DNA of 64,000 nucleotides, from contig JAAOMT010000400.1 in the NCBI GenBank assembly GCA_016748015.1, positions 403,163 through 467,162 of the forward strand, in the 5' to 3' direction. Positions 57,061 to 64,000 of the stretch are shown piece after piece. How positions within the stretch are numbered: the first letter of the stretch is position 1; each line of letters starts with the position of its first letter. The position numbers and the translations under genes are program-made. The stretch is from Geosiphon pyriformis (taxonomy: Eukaryota > Glomeromycota > Glomeromycetes > Archaeosporales > Geosiphonaceae). The notes under the pieces are model-generated. The model saw nothing but the letters and a program-made list of their open reading frames with translations. It was not told the origin of the DNA and did not search any database.

Positions 57061-57600
57061 CTCTGAAGTGACTACAGATAACAAGTACTTAAGTATGCTA
57101 ATTATCAAATATTAACTAGAGCTTTTGAATATTCTAGTTAAGTATAATGTTGGTTTTAAACAGCCAATTATTATTAATGAAAGCTTGATACTATATGGCT
57201 TCTATTACTAAAACTTTGATTGACATAATAATATTATTAATTTTGAAAAAAAAGTTGTTGATTTTACCAATTGAAGTCTTTATTATTCTATTAGTAGTGA
57301 TAATTTTAATACTAATAACTTAATTAGCTTAATAATCTAATTGGTCCATGAATTATTATATAATAATACTATCTGCTAACTTGCTATTAAAGATAAATTT
57401 AATAGATTAATTATTAATTTTGGCATTAGTGTATATAGCAATAATTAGTTTAATGTCAAGAATAACTTTACTAAATAAAGATTTTGTTGTTAATTCTTCT
57501 AATTTGAAAAAAAAAATAACAGCAAGTAACTTGTTTTTTATGATAGTTGCTAATAAAATATTGTTGGTAAGTAGTTGTGTTAGTGGTTCTGAATTGTTAG
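57061..57600 (-). pseudogene. Aspartic protease of element D
   Basis: Minus-strand IAIYTNAKINN, then SIKFIFNSKLADSIII (about 57430-57350), where the active-site Asp is Asn, followed by FMDQLD, KTSIGKINNFFFKI (about 57285-57240) and a VLVIEAI..QAF end (about 57215-57180). Aligns with C and E proteases. Confidence 0.7.
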
Positions 57601-58126
57601 ATTAAGCATTTTTTAAAATAATTAAGAAACTTAAATAGCTCTAAAAATTTGAATTTTAGATGTATTTACTTTCCAAACTCCACTGGCATAATTTTGATGG
57701 CTAGTTTAATAAATTAGAAATTAATTAGTGTATTATTATTACCAATCTTCAAGTTTGTTGAATATGATTAATTCTTGGTCTTTGGTTTTTAGTAGATATT
57801 TGAGTTGAAATTTGGAATAATACTTGAATATGTTGAAATTAATAAATAATTTATGATTGTGATAATTAATAAATTACAGATGTTGGAGCTTGATAAATAA
57901 AAAATACATATATTAATTACTATATTATTGACATGTAATAGAATTGATATTGGTATTGTTTTGATGATGCATTATTAGTGTAGTTTAGGATTTAATACTT
58001 GTAATTGAGATTTTAATATTAATTTTCTAATTGTTAGTTATTTAATCTTGCTTTACAGTCTATTTTTAGATGTCTTTGTTTATTACAGTAATAGCAAATA
58101 TGTATTTTTTGTTGTCATGGTTAATT

Positions 58127-58129
<3 letters not shown>

Positions 58130-58168
<39 letters not shown>
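58130..58168. repeat. (TAA)n microsatellite
   Basis: An uninterrupted run of about 12 AAT/TAA triplets in the remnant of D gag. Confidence 0.9.
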
Positions 58169-58171
<3 letters not shown>

Positions 58172-58662
58172 TAACTAATTTTGAAATTAATTAAAGTTTT
58201 CTGAATTGTCACAATATTGAAAAGACTGATAAATTGCTTGATTGTTAGTTAAGTATTTTTTTTATTTTCTGATTAATAGCTTTGCCAAATTGTTTCAATT
58301 TGGTATTCAATTCAGATAATTTATTTATTATTAGATTTATAACTTGAGTGTGGTTGGCTTTGAGCTTGGCTAATTCAAAATTTTTGGCATAGATAACTGT
58401 ATTTTGAAATATATTTAAATGCATTGAGTATACTTATTGTAATAAACTACTGTGTAATCCATAAATAAATTGATTCAAGATCTGTAATACTGTAAAGTAA
58501 TCAGTTTCAATTGCTTGAATTTAGTGCAGATTTTAATAAAAATATTCTAAATACATGATAATTGTTTTAATATCAATTTTTTTAATAGTAATAAACTTAG
58601 TTAATAATCAGTTAATGCTATTATAATTACTGAAATATTGTAAAAATGTGGTTTTGAACATT

Positions 58663-59024
58663 GTTACAAGTGATTATTTGGGATCTCAAATCCAATAACA
58701 AATCTATAACTTGGTGCTAATAGCTAGTATGATTTTTATAATTTGAAAGTTTTGGTTGAGTTCTTTGTATAATGGACAGAGATTTAATGATTGTTTTCAA
58801 TAGCTTTCTGGAATCACAATTCTGTCAATTTTTTCTTAGCTTGATAGCTGGCAATCCTCTAATAAGCAATCTATGATTCTTATGCATTCTACCTACTTGC
58901 AGAGATCTTTTACCAGACAATCCTTGATGTCAATAACTTAGCACTTAATTTTTAATCAATTAGTCAGCAACAAAAAATAACAAAAGAAAAAAAAAAAAAA
59001 AAAANNNNNNNNNNNNNNNNNNNN

Positions 59025-59066
<42 letters not shown>

Positions 59067-59640
59067 AATAAGCCAAGGCAATAAATATTAGTATCCTGTC
59101 AATAGCCATGATCAAAAACTATTGTTCTAATGTAATTAAGTATTAATTACTATTAACATTTAGAGTTGATAGCAAGCAATTAGATTTGAGATGCTAAATA
59201 AGTATATTTATTGATATTTTGGAATGATATGTTTTTAATTAGAAATAGTAACTAATGAATTTCTGTCTGGGGATTCTTTCTTTTTTTGTTTTTAATGCTA
59301 TTGCTATATATACATATTTTTTAGTTTTACAGAATTGCTTTGGATTATCTGTTTTTGCTAGCTATTACTTTATTTTCTTACATTATAACTAATTATCTTA
59401 TGTTATAACATGTTTCTTGATATTATTACATATTATTCTGTGTTATCCTGTATTATAACATGTTATCTTATATTATAACACATTATTCTGTGTTATTCTG
59501 TATTATAACATATTATCCTACATTATAATGCATTATCTAATATTATTATGTATTATTCTGTGTCCTTTCATATTTCATCATGTTTTTCTAGGTCATGTTT
59601 TTCCTTTTTTCTTTGATTGGCTTTTCTTCTCCAAGTAATA
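58663..59640 (-). mobile_element. Solo LTR G inside element D gag
   Basis: Plus view GTTACAAGTGATTATTTGGG...CTTCTCCAAGTAATA, with ACATT (58658-58662) and ACATG (59641-59645) at its sides. Gag of D continues on both sides. It carries a distinctive array of TATTATAACATGTTATC-like units (about 59380-59570) upstream of a TATATA box (about 59312-59318). It also holds a long poly-A with an assembly gap (59005-59024). It shares its start and array type with the X LTR. Confidence 0.82.
59005..59024. other. Assembly gap (20 N) inside poly-A
   Basis: Twenty Ns lie inside a homopolymer A run spanning about 58987-59064. True length unknown. Confidence 1.
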
Positions 59641-59836
59641 ACATGTTAAAAATTTGTGGCTTGTTTATTAAACTTTAATACTATAAGTCTGTAGTATTTT
59701 GCAAAAAGTATAAGATAACTTAAAGTGCTCTGGCATCATTTTATTTATTAACTGCAATAACTTTTATTATATTATTTAGTTATGCTTAAGTATTGTCTTT
59801 TTTATTAGTGAATTTCTCAATTTTTGTGATTGGTGC

Positions 59837-60624
59837 TATTACTCATAGAAATTAGAAATTATAATAATAGGTAAAATAGTCAATCAGAAATAGGCATAGT
59901 AAAATAAAGAATTTTAGAATTCTAAAATTCTCTTAAAAAATTGCAGGATTTCCAAGATTCTCATGTAACACAAATTATGTATATATAGTAAGAGTGTTAA
60001 AAGCAGAAAAATATGCAAAATTAAATAGAATTCAGAACCACAATATTTTTCCTTCAAAAGATAGTTTTTTATAACTTAAAATAGAAATCTATTAGTATTA
60101 AATAAAAATATTTAATTATCATCCAATTTATATTATTATTATTTGATTAAAAATATTAATCACTTTTCCATTATTAACACTTTATGTTGATAGAATCCAA
60201 TACTTAATCATATTAAACTAATAGCTTTTGATTATGGCTATTAATAGGATATTAATTTTTTATTTTTATTTCTTATTTTTTTTATTTTTTTTTATTTTTT
60301 TTAGTTTTTTTTGTTTCATTTTTTTGTTTTACTAATTAATAAAAAAAATTAAGTGTTAAGTATTTGACATTAAAAATAGTCTGGTAAAAAACTTAAGAAT
60401 AAGAATAGAAATTTAAAGATAGCTTACCAGAAAAGCATAATTGTTAGAATAAACCAGCCACTATATTGAAGAAAAAAATTCACAGAAAAAACCATTAATT
60501 AAATCTCTGTTCATTATACAAAAAACTCAACCAAAATCTTCAGAAATTATCAACATTACCAGCTATTGAGCACCAAGTTATGAATTTGTTATTTGTTCCA
60601 ACATTCTAAATAATTATTTATAAT
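59837..60624 (+). mobile_element. Solo LTR H inside element D gag
   Basis: TATTACTCATAGAAATTAGA...AATAATTATTTATAAT, 788 bp, in the D-type subfamily (TTAGAATTCTAAAATTCTC repeats at about 59915-59965 before a TATATA at about 59981). Flanking pentamers GGTGC and AATAT do not match well, so ends rest on similarity to D LTRs and on gag of D continuing on both sides. Confidence 0.7.
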
Positions 60625-61558
60625 AATATATAGACTATTAATACAAGTTGTTATTGTTATGATTGTTAAGAAGTGACAATTGATGCTATTAGTAATTAAT
60701 TAATCAAAATGACTGAAGATAAGTTTTGTTAAGTAAGATTTGGATTGTTTGGGTTTTGCTGAGTTTGAACAATTAAAGTTTAGACTTTTAGATTATTTAA
60801 AATTAAGTTTTAATTATTTTTTTTCTGATCACAGTTTTTTTTTTTCTGAATTAGTGTCTGTCCAATTATTGGTAGATTTAAAATTTGGTTAAGGTAACAG
60901 TAATTGAAGTCTTAATAGTATCATTGGTCATGATTTAAATTCTTTAAAAAAATTGTCATAAGTTTCTAATAATTTGGTTTTTTCCTGATTATTTTAAAAT
61001 AGTACTTATGACAATGGTGTTTTCAACATAGATGCAGCTGTTAATTTTATTTGGATAATGCTTCTAGATGTATAATAGTATAACAGATAAATAGGTAAAA
61101 TGACTTTTGGTTTTTTTCAAATAAACAATTGTATTTTTTTTGGTGTTTTTGTTAAAGTTTGTAACTTTTTTTTTCTTTGTTTACAAAGATAGTAGAAAAT
61201 TTCTGTTGAATATAATTTTCAATTTTTCGATTTATTTTTGTGATTAATAGGGTAAATAAATAATATTGTAAAAACATAATGCTTTGAAGTAATTTACTGT
61301 AGAAATTTTTGAGAATAGTTTCTAGATCTTTTTAGTCTTCTAAGTATAATAAAATTTTTATATTAATATAGAAGTTAAAAGCTAATTCTGCTGGCCAATA
61401 GTAACTTATTAATTTAAAATAAGTTTGATAATATTAAAATAAAGCTTTCATGAATTTCAAGTAGTTTGTTTTTATTATTTTTGATTCTGTTACTGTTTTA
61501 AATAATAGATATTAATATTGATTCTTTATTAGATTATACTTTATAGAAAGCACCAAAT

Positions 61559-62423
61559 ATTACAAGTGATTATTTGAGATATTGGAACAAATAACAAATC
61601 ATAATTTGGTGCTTAATAGTTGTTGATATTAGTAATTTCTAAAGATTTTAGTTGAATTTTTTGTATAATAAATAGAGATTCAGTTAATTATTTTCTTCAA
61701 TTTCTGTTTTCAGTATGATAACCAATTTATTTTGGCAGTTATGTCTTTTTGGTAAGTTATTTTTAAGTTTTTATACCCTTGTTTTATGGGTTTTTTACCA
61801 GACTATCTTTAATATCAATTATTTAATACTTAATTCCTTAATTAATTAGTAAACAACAAAGAAATAAAATAAAAAAAAATAAAAAAAAATAAAAAATGAA
61901 ATAAGAAATTAATATCTTATCAATAATTATAATTAAGAGTTATTAGTCTAATATAGTTAAGTATTGAATTTTATTAACATAGATTGTTAATAGTACAGAA
62001 TTAATTAATATTTTTTAATCAAGTAATAATAATATAAATTTGAATAATAAAAAATATTTTTATTAATATAAGTATGATTCTATTTCAAGTTATAAAAAAC
62101 TATTTTTTAAAGAGAGAAATATTGGATAATTACTTATTATTAACTACTGTTCTAACTGTTTTAAATTACTGTTTTTGCTTTTAATATTTTTACTATATAT
62201 ACAATTTATATTATACAAGATTCCTTAAAATTTTTCATTTTTTTGAAAGAAATCTTGGAATTTTAGAATTTTGCAATTTTGCAATTTCTTAAAAAAAATT
62301 CTGAAATTTTGGAATTTTAAAATCCTGCAATTTTTAAGAAAAATTCTGGAATTCTTCTTTTTACTATGTTTTTTTTATTGGTTATTTTTCTATCTATTAT
62401 AATTTCTATTTTTATAAGTAATA
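61559..62423 (-). repeat. 5' LTR of element D
   Basis: Plus view ATTACAAGTGATTATTTGAG...TTTTTATAAGTAATA, followed by CTACT (62424-62428). TATATA at about 62194-62200 with AATTTTGCAATTTCTTAAA-type repeats (about 62222-62350) on its upstream side. Preceded on the minus-strand internal side by the primer-binding site TGGTGCTTTCT (61555 downward). Confidence 0.85.
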
Positions 62424-62790
62424 CTACTATATATACTAATGTCAAAGTTGATAATCATTCTATCAAATTAATTTTTAATAATAAATTAACAGACAGTATT
62501 ATCACATGTTAACTTATGAACTAATTAAGTTACTAAGTTAATTAAACTATCAGCATTAGAATTATTACTGCTAATAGAACAATAAAAACTTTTATTGGTA
62601 AAATTGATAACTTTTTTTTCAAAGTTAATGGCATTATTATACTTATTAAAGTTTTAGTTATAGAAGTTATGTAGTATTAAGCTTTTGTTAATAACAACTG
62701 ATTTTTTAAGACTAATATTGTGCTTAACTAAAATACTTAGAAGCTTTAGCTCAATTATAATGATTAACAAAGTTAAGTACTGACTATTTA
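62424..62790 (+). pseudogene. Protease of element E, second part
   Basis: Reads IYTNVKVDNHSIKLIFNNKLTDSII from about 62427, picking up the codon after the D insertion; the active-site Asp is Asn. Downstream SALELLLLIEQ-like, KTFIGKIDNFFFKVNGIIILIKVLVIEV (about 62590-62670) and INNNWFF (62690) complete the protease pattern. Stops present. Confidence 0.75.
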
Positions 62791-62849
62791 TAGTTATTTT
62801 AAAACTCATTTAAAAGAACAACTATTGATTAAATAGAGAAAAAAAAAGA

Positions 62850-64000
62850 AAAACTTATTTGAAAAACATATCAAGTCTCTTGGGCCAAAAAAAAACATAA
62901 TAAGTTGTCATTAATGTTTACATAAAAAAAAAGAGGAAAAAAAAGACAAATTTTAAATTACTATTGCCAAAAACAAATTAATTAACAGTTAATATATTCT
63001 ATATTTAACACTAAAACCATGGAAACAACCATCTTATATTCTATTTAAATACAAAAATTACAAGAAAAAGTTTTTATTCATAAGAATTTGCATTTTACCA
63101 AAAAAAATATAAAACACATATCTGTTACTATTATAAAATATGCTACTAAAAATGCTTTAAATACTTAAAATAGCAGAGAAATATGACAATAAATTTTGCT
63201 TAGCTTGTAATAAAATTTTTCCAAACAAGAGAATATGGAACAATATTTCTAATCAAGAAAAAATATACAATAAATTGTATTAATACACAATTTTTATTAA
63301 TAACTAGGTAAACAAAAAAATGCTGTATAAAACAAAGCTCTTTTATGCTTGAATAGTTATCTATATAATAAAAACAAGATCTAAAGAATAATAATAAACA
63401 AAATTGAAAGTATGTCTTTAAGTAAAATCTGAAAAATCAAAAACAACTTACTGAAATCTGTTAATACTGTTCTTATTTCAAATTCAGATATCTTTGTCAA
63501 CATTATAAGTGATCCAAAACAATTTTATGAATATTACCAAGAGTTAACACTTACTCAAAAAAAGCAAGAGCAGTATTTAAAACAATTAAACCCTAGATTC
63601 TGTAAATATTGTCTAATTTCCAATAATTTTGAATATTGTAATAAGTATAATCTTATCTACAATTTACTACTGCACATAATCTATTCAATCTTTAAAAAAA
63701 AACTAATTAATAAGTATACTTTGAAATTCAAATTGAAATTTAATTACAATTCAGACTTTAATAATAATAATAACATTAGTTTTAATAGTATTAATAATAA
63801 CAATAATAACAATTTAAACTCAGATCTAAACTTCAAATACTATATCATGTTTTTAGATCTTTTTATAAAACAGGAATTAAATAGTTCAGTAATAATAATA
63901 AGAGTATTATGTCAAAATTTGTGTATAATACTAGGATTTGAATTCAGATATTTTGGAAAAGTTGCTATTATATTGAAACTCTATTTATACATTAGTATAG
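62850..64000 (+). pseudogene. Zinc segment and start of dUTPase of element E (runs off window)
   Basis: The zinc segment shows a helical piece ending in KQFYEYYQELTLTQKK (about 63520-63560), matching EQFHKYYQNLTLN of C, then CKYCLISNNFEYCNKYNLIYN (about 63601-63665) with Cys pairs. Asn-rich codons follow (63760-63820). The dUTPase begins near 63940 (FEFRYFGKVAIILKLYLYIS), matching KFNFRYSEKTAIKLELYLYIS of D, and is cut by the window edge. RT and later parts would lie beyond 64000. Confidence 0.7.

Larger units (their letters stand above)
57601..61556 (-). pseudogene. gag of element D, split by solo LTRs G and H
   Basis: Three blocks: 61556-60625 (N-terminal region, beginning at the primer-binding site TGGTGCTTTCTATAAAG, 61555-61539), 59836-59641 (capsid core, parallel to 49080-48900 of C) and 58662-57601 (DQFI-like region, knuckle near 58080, then the linker to protease). 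Heavily broken. A pure microsatellite (TAA)n at 58130-58168 lies within it. Confidence 0.65.
30115..62423 (-). mobile_element. Element D: decayed Ty3/Gypsy, split by C and three solo LTRs
   Basis: The minus-strand LTR pair 61559-62423 (5') and 30115-30975 (3') share the same internal A/T-rich AATTCTGCAATTTCT repeats. Flanks are CCACT (30110-30114) and CTACT (62424-62428), a 5-bp duplication with one transition. Remaining internal pieces read gag, protease, zinc segment, dUTPase, RT, RNase H, integrase and ORF3-like remnant. Element C (31120-50887) sits near the 3' end; 30976-31119 is D sequence left of C. Solo LTRs at 54852, 58663 and 59837 interrupt dUTPase and gag. Its own length without inserts is roughly 10 kb. 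Confidence 0.9.
18781..64000 (+). mobile_element. Element E: outermost Ty3/Gypsy, 5'-truncated, runs off the window
   Basis: Fragments read in order on the plus strand once insertions are removed: gag 18781-19154 and 29072-29900, protease 29901-30114 and 62424-62790, zinc segment 62850-63650, dUTPase from about 63880 to the window end. Element A interrupts gag and element D interrupts protease. In both cases the protein frame resumes exactly across the insertion after one copy of the target duplication is removed. No 5' LTR or gag start is present; the left edge abuts X dUTPase. Heavily A/T-eroded. Confidence 0.8.

Noticed and set aside
59832-60629. A target duplication for solo LTR H
   Set aside because: Flanks GGTGC and AATAT differ at four of five positions; they could be eroded copies, but I do not claim it.

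Overview
This window is almost wholly transposable-element sequence from a very AT-rich eukaryotic genome. No host gene, rRNA or tRNA was recognised. The element families (a LINE with zinc-knuckle ORF1 and EEP endonuclease, and Ty3/Gypsy elements with a dUTPase and a large Cys-rich segment inside pol) resemble those I associate with arbuscular mycorrhizal fungi (Glomeromycotina, e.g. Rhizophagus or Gigaspora). That assignment is inference from family resemblance, not a search.

Left part. 1-3103 is low-complexity AT-rich DNA holding one small inverted-repeat DNA element (326-720) that keeps the zinc-knuckle end of a coding region. 3104-9857 is a nearly full-length, much more GC-rich LINE with ORF1 and ORF2 overlapping by ATGA; both are broken by in-frame stops and one frame change, and two catalytic Asp are now Asn. 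9958-12426 is a decayed pogo/Tigger-like DNA transposon with CAGT-type inverted ends, TA duplications and a 57-bp tandem array.

Right part (12893-64000). This is a stack of Ty3/Gypsy elements of one lineage. LTR ends are TGTTAC...GTAAC and most insertions have 5-bp target duplications close to ARTRN. Internal order is gag, protease, Cys-rich zinc region, dUTPase, RT, RNase H, integrase, and an extra ORF3. Element X (+, 12893 to about 18780) is truncated on its right and carries a solo LTR (17411-18283). Element E (+, about 18780 to beyond 64000) is the outer layer. It is split by element A (+, 19155-29071, in gag) and by element D (-, 30115-62423, in protease). D is split near its 3' end by element C (-, 31120-50887) and also holds three solo LTRs (54852-55680, 58663-59640, 59837-60624). 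C is split between RNase H and integrase by element B (-, 34110-44010). This gives a four-level nest E > D > C > B. Base composition follows the layering: A and B are least AT-rich, C is intermediate, and D, E and X are extremely AT-rich with few open frames left.

The most unusual items are: ORF3, intact in A, which runs through the polypurine tract into the 3' LTR and has no recognised function; subfamily-specific tandem repeats just upstream of the LTR TATA boxes; a gag frame with no AUG in A, B and C; and a shared target-site preference. All coordinates of decayed domains are approximate; LTR and TIR ends are read directly from flanking duplications.
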